A stretch of DNA of 64,000 bases from Pelagibacterium lentulum (GCF_003992625.1 NZ_RZMW01000043.1:160474-224473); one strand, 5' to 3'. Counted from the stretch's first letter, positions 1-7,826 are shown. The notes: generated from the letters alone by a model not told the origin. Program-made: numbers and translations.

Positions 1-113
1 TTCTCACCGATTACATCCCGATGCATGTCCTGTCCTTTAGCGAGGTCTCTGTCTCTAATATTCACAATCCCCACATCGGGCCCCATCCGACACCACTTCA
101 ATACCCGCCTGAC

Positions 114-296
114 TTACCGGGGTGAACGACGAGTCCATCCAACTATAAGGCTAATGACCATCGCCACCAGAAACACAAAAAACAGGATCTGAGCAATAGA
201 CGTGGCAGCGCCCGCGATCCCACCAAAACCTAAAACAGCAGCAATGAGCGCAATTACCAGAAAAGTTAATGCCCAACTAAGCATAACTATCTCCAT
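114..296 (-). CDS. DUF1328 family small membrane protein
   Basis: This 60-residue protein is almost entirely hydrophobic. It has two predicted membrane helices separated by a short Gly/Ala-rich turn (about residues 5-25 and 33-53) and ends in a basic RRSPR tail. Length and pattern match the DUF1328 (YtjA-like) family of inner-membrane proteins, whose molecular role is unknown. A GGAAC-N16-CGTT element lies just upstream on the same strand, so I infer expression under the general stress sigma factor EcfG, whose gene is about 1.2 kb away. No partner gene is cotranscribed with it. Confidence 0.85.
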   Translation of the reverse strand: MEIVMLSWALTFLVIALIAAVLGFGGIAGAATSIAQILFFVFLVAMVISLIVGWTRRSPR

Positions 297-320
297 ATCT
301 TCTATTTTTTACATAAGTAA

Positions 321-345
321 AACGCGCTCAACTAACTGCAGTTCC
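321..345 (-). promoter_or_regulatory. EcfG-type stress promoter for the DUF1328 gene
   Basis: On the minus strand the site reads GGAAC, 16 bases, CGTT. This matches the -35/-10 consensus recognised by EcfG general-stress sigma factors of alphaproteobacteria. It ends 25 bases before the start codon at 296 and points at that gene. Confidence 0.75.
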
Positions 346-360
346 CTTCAAAAAATTAAC

Positions 361-1158
361 TTATGCCGCTTGCTCGATCTGCTCCGAAAAGAACAGAACC
401 TGGCTGACAAGCGCCTTGACCATATCCGGCTGGAACGGCTTGGTAACAAGAAACGCCGGCTCCGGACGCTCGCCGGTCAGCAAACGCTCCGGGAATGCTG
501 TAATGAAAATCACCGGCACACTTACCTTCTGCAGGATATCGTTGACTGCATCGATGCCTGAGCTGCCATCGGCCAACTGGATATCGGCCAGAACGAGCCC
601 TGGACGCCTTTCATTGAAAAGCTTGAGCGCCTCGGAATGGGTTCGGGCGACCCCGGTTACTGTGTGCCCCAAAGACTCGACCATTTGCTCTATATCCATC
701 GCGATCAAAGGTTCATCCTCAATGATCATGATGTCGGTTGCGACCTGTTGAGCCATGTCTCGGGAGGCCTGATCGATCAGCTCGGCAAATTCGCCTTCGC
801 TTACGCCCAGGATCGTGGCACCCTCGGCATGAGAAAAACGCTCAACCGCCATTAGCAAAAATGCCTGACGGGGAAGTGGCGCGATAGCCTTGAGACTCTT
901 TCGAGCCTGCGCCTCCCACGGATCGACCGTTTCGGGCAGGGAATGCAAATTGATGTCCACCGAGCGCCACATTCTGGAAAAAACGCTATACAAGGCAACT
1001 TTGGGATCCAAGTGCTCTGGAAAAATTGACCGATCTGCGACCAGCGCCTCAAGCATGGCCGCGACATATGCGTCACCACTGGCTTGGCTTCCGGTCAACG
1101 AGCGCGAAAAGCGCCGCAAATATGGAAGATGTGGTGCAACGACTTCGGCAAGATTCAT
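361..1158 (-). CDS. phyR: PhyR, anti-anti-sigma response regulator of the general stress response
   Basis: This 265-residue cytoplasmic protein has an N-terminal sigma-factor-like part (about residues 1-125) and a C-terminal receiver domain (about 140-260). The receiver shows the acidic IIEDEP pocket, the phospho-acceptor Asp in LADIQL and the family's FATGUY-type stretch around FITAFPERLLTG. In the known mechanism, phosphorylated PhyR exposes its sigma-like domain, binds NepR and releases EcfG. Its divergent placement next to nepR-ecfG is the classical arrangement. No HWE/HisKA2 sensor kinase is present in the window. A GGAAC-N17-CGTT promoter upstream implies positive feedback by EcfG. Confidence 0.96.
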   Translation of the reverse strand: MNLAEVVAPHLPYLRRFSRSLTGSQASGDAYVAAMLEALVADRSIFPEHLDPKVALYSVFSRMWRSVDINLHSLPETVDPWEAQARKSLKAIAPLPRQAFLLMAVERFSHAEGATILGVSEGEFAELIDQASRDMAQQVATDIMIIEDEPLIAMDIEQMVESLGHTVTGVARTHSEALKLFNERRPGLVLADIQLADGSSGIDAVNDILQKVSVPVIFITAFPERLLTGERPEPAFLVTKPFQPDMVKALVSQVLFFSEQIEQAA

Positions 1159-1224
1159 TGAAAAAAGCTCCCTCGCGATACTCCCCCGTGCCGCAGGTTA
1201 CGGACGGACTGCAATGGTAGCAAT

Positions 1225-1250
1225 AACGCGCGCGCAAAAAGGAAAGTTCC
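1225..1250 (-). promoter_or_regulatory. EcfG-type promoter for phyR
   Basis: The minus strand reads GGAAC, 17 bases, CGTT, and ends 67 bases before the phyR start. Together with the plus-strand site at 1259 it forms back-to-back stress promoters in the phyR/nepR intergenic region. Confidence 0.7.
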
Positions 1251-1258
1251 CAACCTAT

Positions 1259-1283
1259 GGAACTTTTTTTGCATATGCTCGTT
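1259..1283 (+). promoter_or_regulatory. EcfG-type promoter for nepR-ecfG
   Basis: The plus strand reads GGAAC, a T-rich 16-base spacer, then CGTT. It lies 40 bases before the nepR start codon, so ecfG probably activates its own operon. Confidence 0.8.
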
Positions 1284-1322
1284 TGCAGAACAAATATTTG
1301 AAATTTGAATAGGTGAAAAACA

Positions 1323-1523
1323 GTGAACCAAACCAAGCACAGCAGGCTTCCGGAAGCCGAAGGAGACGATAACGGCCCCGAAAATGCGGGCTTAAGCTCG
1401 GATTCTCAAGCCTTTATCGGGCTGAAGCTCCGTGAGCTTTATGACGATGTAGTTGCCGAACCGATCCCGGAACGCTTCATGCAACTGCTCAATCAACTCG
1501 GCGACAACAAGAAACCAGAATAA
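1323..1523 (+). CDS. nepR: NepR anti-sigma factor
   Basis: This 66-residue acidic protein starts at a GTG codon. It contains the conserved NepR core FIGLKLRELYDDVVAEPIP (about residues 31-49), which forms the helices that clamp EcfG. It sits directly upstream of ecfG with a 13-base gap and is divergent from phyR. In the known partner-switch, NepR holds EcfG inactive until phosphorylated PhyR takes it away. Confidence 0.93.
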   Translation: MNQTKHSRLPEAEGDDNGPENAGLSSDSQAFIGLKLRELYDDVVAEPIPERFMQLLNQLGDNKKPE

Positions 1524-1536
1524 GGGGCGCCAAGAG

Positions 1537-2091
1537 ATGTCAGACTACGATTTCCGATCAGAACTGCTCTCTGTGATCCCAAACCTGCGCGCATTTGCCA
1601 TGTCGCTTGTCGGCGCGGCAGACAAGGCCGATGATCTTGTGCAGGAAACCTTGGTGCGTGCCTGGGACAAGCGCTCCACTTTTACGCCCGGCACCAACCT
1701 GAAGGGTTGGCTCTTCACAATTCTGCGCAATGAGTTTTATTCTCAGATGCGCAAACGCAAGCGCGAGGTTGCCGACCCCGAGGGCGCGATGGCCGAGCGG
1801 CTTTCGACCCATCCCGAGCAGGTGGGCAAGCTCGATATGGAAGACTTCAAGGCGGCGGTGAATCTTCTGCCTGACGACCAGCGGGAAGCCCTTATCCTTG
1901 TAGGCGCTTCGGGCTTTTCTTATGAGGAAGCCGCAGCGATATGCGAATGTGCTGTCGGAACGATCAAGAGCCGTGTCAGCCGAGCCCGTGTGCAACTGAC
2001 AAAAACCCTTTCGCTCGAGGGCGACGGCGAATTTGGTCCGGATGCCGTTTCTGTCGGCGTGATGAATTTGACCTCACCTTCAGCAGCATAG
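1537..2091 (+). CDS. ecfG: EcfG, ECF sigma factor of the general stress response
   Basis: I chose the ATG at 1537, which gives 184 residues; an in-frame start further upstream would run through nepR. Region 2 shows DDLVQETLVRAWDKRSTF (about residues 32-49) and TILRNEF, and region 4 shows the helix-turn-helix around FSYEEAAAICECAVGTIKSRVSRAR (split across about residues 126-150). These are hallmarks of the ECF15 group, which works with NepR and PhyR. The operon order nepR-ecfG supports the call. Several genes in the first 5 kb carry its promoter motif. Confidence 0.94.
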   Translation: MSDYDFRSELLSVIPNLRAFAMSLVGAADKADDLVQETLVRAWDKRSTFTPGTNLKGWLFTILRNEFYSQMRKRKREVADPEGAMAERLSTHPEQVGKLDMEDFKAAVNLLPDDQREALILVGASGFSYEEAAAICECAVGTIKSRVSRARVQLTKTLSLEGDGEFGPDAVSVGVMNLTSPSAA

Positions 2092-2147
2092 ACCACAAGC
2101 TATTATAATATAAAGCATTTTTACGTTGAGGTTTCAGAAGAAATTCT

Positions 2148-2172
2148 GGAACCTCAACTCGCTTTGCGCGTT
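2148..2172 (+). promoter_or_regulatory. EcfG-type promoter for the ElaB/YqjD-like operon
   Basis: The plus strand reads GGAAC, 16 bases, CGTT. It ends 39 bases before the start codon at 2211, and lies just after ecfG, so this small operon is likely a stress-regulon member. Confidence 0.75.
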
Positions 2173-2210
2173 GGCTTCTCAGTATTCATGCAATTGAAGG
2201 GAGTCCTATT

Positions 2211-2555
2211 ATGGCACGTGGCGAAACAGCAGCGCGCAGCCGCTCAGGCAATGGCAACAACCAAGATCCTGCAAAAGAACTCGATGCAGAGATTGCGGCA
2301 CTGCGCGAAGACGTTGCCGCAATTACTGCGACACTGGCCGATCTTGCTAAACATCGCGGCCAGGAAGCCAAGGCCGAGATAAAAAAGGTACGAAACAGTG
2401 CCATCGCCAAGGGCGAAGAGGCCGTCGACATGGTCAGCGAGAACGTTCAAGCGGCGGAAAATGAATTCAAAACCATGATCCGCGACAAGCCGATCCAGTC
2501 GGTGCTGATTGCCGCAGGTGCCGGATATATTTTGTCCAAAATCCTGAGGGTGTAG
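2211..2555 (+). CDS. ElaB/YqjD-like (DUF883-type) membrane-anchored protein
   Basis: This 114-residue protein has a charged N-terminal half with heptad-like spacing (about residues 22-85, probably a coiled coil) and a C-terminal glycine-zipper membrane helix (SVLIAAGAGYILSKIL). The layout is that of ElaB/YqjD proteins, which anchor to the inner membrane and in E. coli are stationary-phase induced and ribosome associated. It is followed after 4 bases by a two-helix membrane protein, which suggests an operon. The EcfG-type promoter fits a stress role. The exact function here is not known. Confidence 0.8.
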   Translation: MARGETAARSRSGNGNNQDPAKELDAEIAALREDVAAITATLADLAKHRGQEAKAEIKKVRNSAIAKGEEAVDMVSENVQAAENEFKTMIRDKPIQSVLIAAGAGYILSKILRV

Positions 2556-2559
2556 GACG

Positions 2560-2982
2560 ATGGCTCTGCCGGTGCCCTTTGCGGCGCTGGCCAACCAGGC
2601 CGGGCAAACTGCCCGGTCTGTTGGTTTTACCGTCGCAATTTACGTGGTCCTTGCGCTTGTCGGATTGACGGGCTTGGGCTTTCTTTTGGCCGCGGCCTTC
2701 ATGGCGGTCGCAGCCGCAACCAATCCACTTGTTGCCGCCCTCATCCTCGGCGGTGCGCTTTTAACAGTTTCAGCAATCGCATTTGCCATTATGGTTCAAC
2801 GTGCCAAGGTCCGCAAACTTGAGCAGAAACAAAGCGCGGCAAATGCCGCCCTGGTCGCTTCAAGCATTTCACTCGCGAGCACGGGCCTCAAGCTCGCCTC
2901 CCGAGTGAAAAACCCCATGTTCTGGCCGGCTGTCGCGACTATTGCGGCCGGTTGGTATCTCACCCGCAATTCCAAGGAATAA
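2560..2982 (+). CDS. Small membrane protein, YqjE/holin-like
   Basis: This 140-residue protein has two strong membrane helices (about residues 22-50 and 55-83) followed by a basic, amphipathic tail with a weaker third hydrophobic stretch near the C-terminus. It is four bases downstream of the ElaB/YqjD-like gene, the same pairing as yqjD-yqjE in enterobacteria, so I infer a YqjE-like role. There is no catalytic motif. A strong terminator follows the gene. Confidence 0.7.
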   Translation: MALPVPFAALANQAGQTARSVGFTVAIYVVLALVGLTGLGFLLAAAFMAVAAATNPLVAALILGGALLTVSAIAFAIMVQRAKVRKLEQKQSAANAALVASSISLASTGLKLASRVKNPMFWPAVATIAAGWYLTRNSKE

Positions 2983-3009
2983 AGCCAGCACCTGATCTCA
3001 GATGTGACG

Positions 3010-3038
3010 AAGGCCGGTCAGCAGTGACCGGCCTTTTC
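3010..3038 (+). terminator. Rho-independent terminator after the ElaB/YqjE-like operon
   Basis: A perfect 11-bp stem (AAGGCCGGTCA / TGACCGGCCTT) with a GCAG loop is followed by TTCT. It closes the stress operon that ends at 2982. Confidence 0.9.
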
Positions 3039-3070
3039 TGTTTCCTCCATATAAACCAACGCCGACACTC

Positions 3071-3295
3071 CTATCGTTCGTTGGCAAGCGAATTGAGCTT
3101 CATCAGCTTGGAAAGCTCCAGGTCAACATCGCGAATGACCGCCTTATGCTTGGGAGCGGCATGATGGTACTTGTAGCTTCTCAAAAGCTCGATCTTTCGC
3201 GCGTTGGATAGTGTGGAATCCTGCGCGATGTCCTTGGGGCTACGCCGCACACCGCCCGCCTGGAAGTAAGTAGAGATATTCTTGTCTGTGGCCAT
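3071..3295 (-). CDS. Conserved hypothetical small basic protein
   Basis: I place the start at the ATG at 3295 because GGAGGAG lies just upstream of it, giving 74 residues. The protein is soluble, rich in Lys and Ser, with no signal peptide or membrane segment and a predicted helical C-terminal half. I do not recognise the family. A GGAAC-N17-CGTT element 27 bases upstream places it in the proposed EcfG regulon, which is the only functional hint. Confidence 0.65.
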   Translation of the reverse strand: MATDKNISTYFQAGGVRRSPKDIAQDSTLSNARKIELLRSYKYHHAAPKHKAVIRDVDLELSKLMKLNSLANER

Positions 3296-3321
3296 CTTCG
3301 TCTCCTCCTCGTCACTGAACA

Positions 3322-3347
3322 ACGCAGATATCGATAAGCCTGTTCCC
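3322..3347 (-). promoter_or_regulatory. EcfG-type promoter for the small gene at 3071-3295
   Basis: The minus strand reads GGAAC, 17 bases, CGTT, ending 26 bases before the ATG. Confidence 0.65.
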
Positions 3348-3548
3348 CGCAATCTTTTTTGATATCTGTCAAAAGGCGGCCAGTTGCTTCATTTGCATTT
3401 TTCCCGTGCCGCCGTTTGGCCCTGCAGTGAGCATGCCATGATGCGATGACAATCCTGCAACCCCTCGACCTGAAGCATACGAAGGACCCGGGGTGTAATA
3501 ATGGCAATGCCGATCTGCGGCGAAGCCTGTGGTAAAGGCTGTGGATAA

Positions 3549-3578
3549 CGAAAAGGGCCGCCCGAAAAGGCGGCCCTT
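3549..3578 (-). terminator. Terminator after the PRC-barrel gene
   Basis: A 10-bp perfect stem (AAGGGCCGCC / GGCGGCCCTT) with a six-base loop is followed on the minus strand by a T-run. It lies 24 bases past the stop codon at 3603. Confidence 0.85.
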
Positions 3579-3602
3579 GCAATTGCGAAACGTCAGCCCA
3601 GA

Positions 3603-4601
3603 TTACTGAGCGATAATCGAGCCATCGGCAGGCGAAGCAAGATAGGCATCTTCGTCATACTCGGGAGCTGCTTCAAGCTCCGCTTCCGTCAGGCTGGTGC
3701 GTAGAACCAGGTTGCCGGTGTCATCACGCAGGAAGTTCAACTCTGCAAATGAAACCGCAACAGGCTTGGCGCCAATACCCAGAAAGCCGCCAAAATCGAT
3801 GATCACAGCCTCGACTTCTCCACTTTCGGAAAGAATGACATCACCGATCGAACCGATATTCTCATCGCCAGCACCGTAAACGGTGGTGCCCAACAGTTCA
3901 TCCGCTGTTATTTCGGTTGTGGGCACTTCCGTATAGGTTTCCCAACCGATGGCATCGCCTGCAGGGGCCATTGCCGGATCAGCGGGCTCCATAGCCGGAT
4001 CAGCGGGCTCCATTGCCGGGTCAGCAGGGGCCATTGCCGGGTCAGCAGGGGCCATTGCCGGGTCAGCAGCAGGAACTTCGGGATCGCCAGCAATGTCGTC
4101 GACGAACCATTCGCCCTCGCGTTCGCTTGCGAGCCATTCGGCCCGTTCGAAATCCGCAGCATTTTCGAGCTCTTCACGCGTCTTGCTGGTCACAAGGCGT
4201 TGATCGCCGTTGTTGTCGACCACAAGTTCAAGATCGGCCCACCCGATCGCTACGTTTTTCTGACCGATGCCGAGAAAGCCGCCAACGCCAACCACGACAG
4301 CGGCTACGCCGCCATCCTGGGCAAGAATGAAGTCGTTGACTTCGCCGATGGTTTCCGCATCGTCGGCGGTAGAATTATGGATGTCCATGCCCAGCAATTC
4401 CGTGGCCAGCCAGCCGTCAGCATTGATGCCCGCTTCAGCGGCGGTAACAAGCGGATCGGCCGGAGCTTCGGGAGCCATATCGGTTGCAGGGGCTTCCATA
4501 GCCGGGTCCATCGGAGCCGGGTCCATTGGCGCTTCCTGAGCGTAGGCACCGCCTACCATAACCAGAGAAAGCGCAGTAGAGGCAAGTAGCGTGCGAAACA
4601 T
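3603..4601 (-). CDS. Exported PRC-barrel protein with a Pro/Ala/Asp repeat linker
   Basis: This 332-residue protein has a Sec signal peptide (about residues 1-21, cleaved after AYAQ). Two PRC-barrel domains follow (about 60-165 and 225-325), each with the core pattern VVVGVGGFLGIG or IIDFGGFLGIG. They are joined by a low-complexity linker built from a seven-residue unit (MAPADPA / MEPADPA) repeated five to six times. PRC-barrel domains are compact beta barrels that often bind proteins or RNA; in rhizobia, exported versions are linked to envelope stress. An EcfG-type promoter about 85 bases upstream supports stress induction. The biochemical role is unknown. Confidence 0.85.
   Translation of the reverse strand: MFRTLLASTALSLVMVGGAYAQEAPMDPAPMDPAMEAPATDMAPEAPADPLVTAAEAGINADGWLATELLGMDIHNSTADDAETIGEVNDFILAQDGGVAAVVVGVGGFLGIGQKNVAIGWADLELVVDNNGDQRLVTSKTREELENAADFERAEWLASEREGEWFVDDIAGDPEVPAADPAMAPADPAMAPADPAMEPADPAMEPADPAMAPAGDAIGWETYTEVPTTEITADELLGTTVYGAGDENIGSIGDVILSESGEVEAVIIDFGGFLGIGAKPVAVSFAELNFLRDDTGNLVLRTSLTEAELEAAPEYDEDAYLASPADGSIIAQ
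3964..4068. repeat. Five 21-bp tandem repeats inside the PRC-barrel gene
   Basis: About five near-identical 21-bp units encode the acidic Pro/Ala linker between the two barrels. Two sequence sub-types alternate in blocks, which suggests slippage or unequal crossing-over. The unit length is a multiple of three, so copy-number change keeps the frame. Confidence 0.85.
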
Positions 4602-4686
4602 AGTTTTTCTCCTTATTTCGCTAATTTATTGTCTGAATGGCTGTCGAAATTGTCTGTCCAAGCAGTCAGCAGCCACCTGCTCCATC

Positions 4687-4711
4687 AACGTCGCTTCCCC
4701 CCGGCAGTTCC
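4687..4711 (-). promoter_or_regulatory. EcfG-type promoter for the PRC-barrel gene
   Basis: The minus strand reads GGAAC, 16 bases, CGTT. The nearest downstream gene on that strand starts at 4601, implying a leader of roughly 75-80 bases. Confidence 0.65.
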
Positions 4712-4758
4712 GCAAAACACAAACTAAAACTTAAATTTCAAATATTTGGACCAAATTT

Positions 4759-4783
4759 GGAACCGCACCTACCGCCGACCGTT
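4759..4783 (+). promoter_or_regulatory. EcfG-type promoter facing the small membrane gene at 4926
   Basis: The plus strand reads GGAAC, 16 bases, CGTT. The first good ORF downstream is the small helix protein at 4926, implying a leader of roughly 135 bases. Confidence 0.6.
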
Positions 4784-4925
4784 TTATATAATTGGGCCAA
4801 ATAAAATGCAGGCCGAAGCAAGGCAGAATCGCCATATGACGGGCACAATTCGGCCCTCGCATGAGCATAATGAATAGCTAATCTTCCTGAGTCGGCTTGG
4901 ATACATTGCCTCGAGGTTCCAATAC

Positions 4926-5135
4926 ATGCGTCATTGGTTGTCGCGTTCACGTTCCACCGCTTCCGCCCCCATCAGAGGACAGGACAAGCGCAGTTTCATC
5001 ATCGGCTGGCTGTCCATACTTGCCGTTGGCGCAGCAATGTTCGCAATCATTACCCTGCCCCTTTCGCACTCAAAGTACGAACTACAAGTGGCGGGACAAC
5101 CGATCGAAACGACCGCCACGCATTCGCAGACATAA
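4926..5135 (+). CDS. Small single-helix membrane protein, hypothetical
   Basis: This 69-residue ORF has a basic N-terminus, one membrane helix (about residues 25-46) and a short hydrophilic tail, so it is probably an inner-membrane protein with its tail outside. I do not recognise a family. Support comes from the stress promoter upstream and from its location between known stress genes. An overlapping minus-strand ORF has no such support. The ribosome site is weak, so the call is moderate. Confidence 0.5.
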   Translation: MRHWLSRSRSTASAPIRGQDKRSFIIGWLSILAVGAAMFAIITLPLSHSKYELQVAGQPIETTATHSQT

Positions 5136-5199
5136 AGAATCTTGCTAATGTCCCTATTTGCGGGTGCCGGTAAGCGCACCCTGACACTTGGGGGAAGCA

Positions 5200-5664
5200 A
5201 TGGAACTTTTTACGACATTTGATGGGCGGTTGAACCGCCAGCGCTTCTGGCTTGGCGTGCTGGTGCTGATTGTCGCCTCGCTGGTGCTGGGCATCGTACT
5301 GTCGCTGCTGCTAGGCGGTATGGGCGAAGCAGGCCTCTCGCTCGCATCGCTATTGCTATATCTGCTTATGCTGTATCCGGGCCTCGCCATAGCCATCAAG
5401 CGGCTCCACGATCGCAACAAGTCCGCAATGCCTTGGGCAATTATCTTTTTTGGACCGGGCCTGTTGCTTCAAATCATGCAGGTGCTGGGCATAGGCTTTT
5501 ATCCAGTGCAATTTGAGAGCGAAACGCTAATCGTGCCCGATATGCTGGGTATGATCGTCACGCTCGCATCGGCAGTCGTTGGAATCTGGGCGCTTATTGA
5601 ATTGGGCTTTCTTAAAGGCACCAAAGGCCCGAACGCCTTTGGCCCTGACCCTTTAGAACAATAA
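5200..5664 (+). CDS. DUF805 family membrane protein
   Basis: I chose the ATG at 5200, preceded by GGGGAA, giving 154 residues. The N-terminal FDGRLNRQRFW motif and the pattern of four membrane helices (about residues 18-42, 48-66, 80-100 and 120-142) with IKRLHDRNKS between them are characteristic of DUF805. The function of the family is unknown. No stress promoter motif was seen directly upstream, though read-through from the gene at 4926 is possible. Confidence 0.88.
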   Translation: MELFTTFDGRLNRQRFWLGVLVLIVASLVLGIVLSLLLGGMGEAGLSLASLLLYLLMLYPGLAIAIKRLHDRNKSAMPWAIIFFGPGLLLQIMQVLGIGFYPVQFESETLIVPDMLGMIVTLASAVVGIWALIELGFLKGTKGPNAFGPDPLEQ

Positions 5665-5696
5665 GAAGCTGCAAAGAGCATAGGATGGGGCGGAGC

Positions 5697-6875
5697 CTAA
5701 GCGCTCTGCCCCGCACACCAGCCTGAAGCCCAGGCCCATTGAAAATTATAGCCGCCGAGCCACCCCGTGACGTCGACGGCCTCGCCGATGAAATAGAGCC
5801 CAGGCACCGTTTTCACGGACATGTCCTTTGCACTCAGCGCATCGGTATCGATACCGCCGAGCGTCACCTCCGCCGTGCGATAACCCTCCGAGCCCACAGG
5901 CTTGACTTGCCAATCCTGGAGCGCAACCGCCAGCCGTGCAATCTGCTTTTTGGAAAGATCCGCAAGGTTTCCAGTGGTTGCCGTTTCTTCGACGATCTTT
6001 TGCGCAAGGCGGCGCGGCAGCGCCGTGGCCAAGGCGTTGAGCACTGAAGTCCGGCCATTGGCCGCCCGTTGTTCGGCAAACCACTGCGCTATATCCGTCT
6101 CAGGCATCATATTGATGCCGATGGCATCACCCTCACGCCAATAGGAGGAAATCTGCAGGATCGCAGGCCCCGACAGACCGCGATGCGTAAACAACATGGC
6201 CTCGTCGAAATGCATCTTGCCGTGCCGGATACGTGCATCGAGAGAGACGCCGGAAAGCGGCTTTATGGTTTCGAGTAGTCCAGTCTCGAATGTCAGCGGT
6301 ACAAGCGCGGGCCGCGTTTCAGTGATCGGGACGCCAAACTGCTCGGCCACCTTATAGGCAAATCCTGTGGCCCCCATCTTGGGGATCGACTTACCCCCCG
6401 AAGCGACAACGAGCGAGGTGCAGGAAACCCGACCGTTATCGGTTTCAAGCGCGAACCCGTCATCCGCACGCTCGATCTTGTGAACGCTCGTGTTGAGCAG
6501 CAACTCGGCGCCAGCAACCCTCATCTCGGCAACGAGCATATCGATAACCTGCTGCGCCGAACCGTCACAGAACAACTGACCAAGCGTCTTTTCATGCCAC
6601 GCAATGCCATAGCGCTCGACAAGCGCGAGAAAGTCCCGCGGCCCGTAGCGCTTGAGCGCCGAAATCGCAAATCGGGGATTTTGCGACAGGAAGCGGTTCG
6701 GCGCGGTATGAACATTGGTGAAGTTGCAGCGCCCTCCGCCTGAAATGCGGATTTTTTTGCCCGGCGCTTCGGCATGATCGAGCACCAGAACGGAGCGCCC
6801 ACGCTGCCCGGCGATGGCGGCACACATCATGCCTGCGGCGCCTGCGCCAATAATAACAACGTCAAAATGGCGCAT
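5697..6875 (-). CDS. NAD(P)/FAD-dependent oxidoreductase, HI0933/YhiN family
   Basis: This 392-residue flavoprotein has an N-terminal dinucleotide-binding fold (VVIIGAGAAGMMCA, about residues 5-18) followed by the family signature KKIRISGGGRCNFTN. The C-terminal part shows the second glycine-rich FAD contact (LYFIGEAVDVTGWLGGYNFQ). Length is typical for the BaiN/YhiN/HI0933 family; no substrate is firmly known for most members. The gene stands alone and is convergent with the DUF805 gene. Confidence 0.93.
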   Translation of the reverse strand: MRHFDVVIIGAGAAGMMCAAIAGQRGRSVLVLDHAEAPGKKIRISGGGRCNFTNVHTAPNRFLSQNPRFAISALKRYGPRDFLALVERYGIAWHEKTLGQLFCDGSAQQVIDMLVAEMRVAGAELLLNTSVHKIERADDGFALETDNGRVSCTSLVVASGGKSIPKMGATGFAYKVAEQFGVPITETRPALVPLTFETGLLETIKPLSGVSLDARIRHGKMHFDEAMLFTHRGLSGPAILQISSYWREGDAIGINMMPETDIAQWFAEQRAANGRTSVLNALATALPRRLAQKIVEETATTGNLADLSKKQIARLAVALQDWQVKPVGSEGYRTAEVTLGGIDTDALSAKDMSVKTVPGLYFIGEAVDVTGWLGGYNFQWAWASGWCAGQSA

Positions 6876-6890
6876 GGTATGGCCCTATAG

Positions 6891-6920
6891 AAAAAGACCC
6901 TGCCTTATAAAGACAGGGTC
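6891..6920 (-). terminator. Terminator after the L,D-transpeptidase gene
   Basis: On the minus strand a GACCCTG / CAGGGTC stem is followed by TTTTTC. It lies 26 bases past the stop codon of the transpeptidase gene. Confidence 0.75.
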
Positions 6921-6945
6921 CTGAAAATTCAAAGCATGACGCAGT

Positions 6946-7599
6946 TTACGCAACGATAATCGGAGAGCCTTGGGAAACCCGGCCATAAAGATCGATCACA
7001 TCCTGATGCAGCAAACGCACGCAACCGGAAGAGACCGCGTCGCCAATCGTCCAGGCCTCACCGGACCCGTGAACGCGATAAATCGTATCGCGGCCATTCT
7101 CGAAGATATAAAGCGCGCGGGCGCCGAGCGGATTGTCGAGGCCGCCGGGCTGGCCGTTGCGCCATTCCTCCAAATGCGGTTCACGCGCAATCATTTCGGC
7201 AGGCGGTGTCCAGGTTGGCCACTCACGCTTGTATTGAATATAGCCCCGGCCCGACCATGAAAAGCCTGCGCGTCCGATGCCAACGCCGTAACGGATGGCC
7301 TGACGGTTCTCCCGGACGAGATAAAGATAGCGCGAGGCGGTATCTACAACCAATGTGCCGGGCCGTTCGCCTGTCGGATCATCGACTACCCGCCGATAAT
7401 ATTCGGGTTTGAGATGGCGCAAGTCGACTGCGGGGACCGGGTGCCTTTCATTGGGCAGCGGACCATACATGTTCACATAGAACGGATCGAACTGCGGCTG
7501 CGCCGGAACTGGGGTCGGCTCCATATTGGTTGTCGCGCACCCGGCCAGCGCCAGAGCGGAGAGGCTTGCTGCCCCGGTTAGAAACTCCCGTCGGATCAT
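6946..7599 (-). CDS. L,D-transpeptidase (YkuD) lipoprotein
   Basis: This 217-residue protein starts with IRREFLTG and a hydrophobic stretch ending in the lipobox LAGC (Cys at about residue 21), so it is probably an exported, lipid-anchored protein, perhaps through the Tat route. The YkuD domain spans about residues 75-215 and shows the catalytic signature HGSGEAWTIGDAVSSGCVRL (about 175-194), with the nucleophile Cys and upstream His. Such enzymes form 3-3 peptidoglycan cross-links or attach proteins to peptidoglycan. It is a single gene with its own terminator. Confidence 0.94.
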   Translation of the reverse strand: MIRREFLTGAASLSALALAGCATTNMEPTPVPAQPQFDPFYVNMYGPLPNERHPVPAVDLRHLKPEYYRRVVDDPTGERPGTLVVDTASRYLYLVRENRQAIRYGVGIGRAGFSWSGRGYIQYKREWPTWTPPAEMIAREPHLEEWRNGQPGGLDNPLGARALYIFENGRDTIYRVHGSGEAWTIGDAVSSGCVRLLHQDVIDLYGRVSQGSPIIVA

Positions 7600-7719
7600 T
7601 TTACGCCGTATTATCCTTGGTAATGAGTGTCAGTCGCCCCGATATGAAGTATTTAACCAAAATTGGTTACGATTGCTTAAATGTGCGTCCAGTTCCCCGG
7701 CAGCGGCGAGTCCGAGAAA

Positions 7720-7762
7720 AAAAATGAAATGAGCCGGGAGAAAGCAATGGCTTTCCCCCGGC
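7720..7762 (-). terminator. Terminator after the amine oxidase-cytochrome-RidA operon
   Basis: A 13-bp stem with one mismatch (GCCGGGAGAAAGC / GCTTTCCCCCGGC) is followed on the minus strand by a T-rich tail ending in eight T. It lies downstream of the exported RidA gene. Confidence 0.7.
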
Positions 7763-7826
7763 GGTAAACTTGGTCAAAGCTTGAAACTCAGGTCATCGGG
7801 CTCCAAGCCAACCAGCAATGGCAACA

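Noticed and set aside
3949..4330. CRISPR-like regular repeats
   Set aside because: The repeat is a 21-bp coding tandem without spacers inside the PRC-barrel gene.
4738..4950. A minus-strand 70-codon ORF over the promoter of the 4926 gene
   Set aside because: No family match, and it would run across an EcfG-type promoter.
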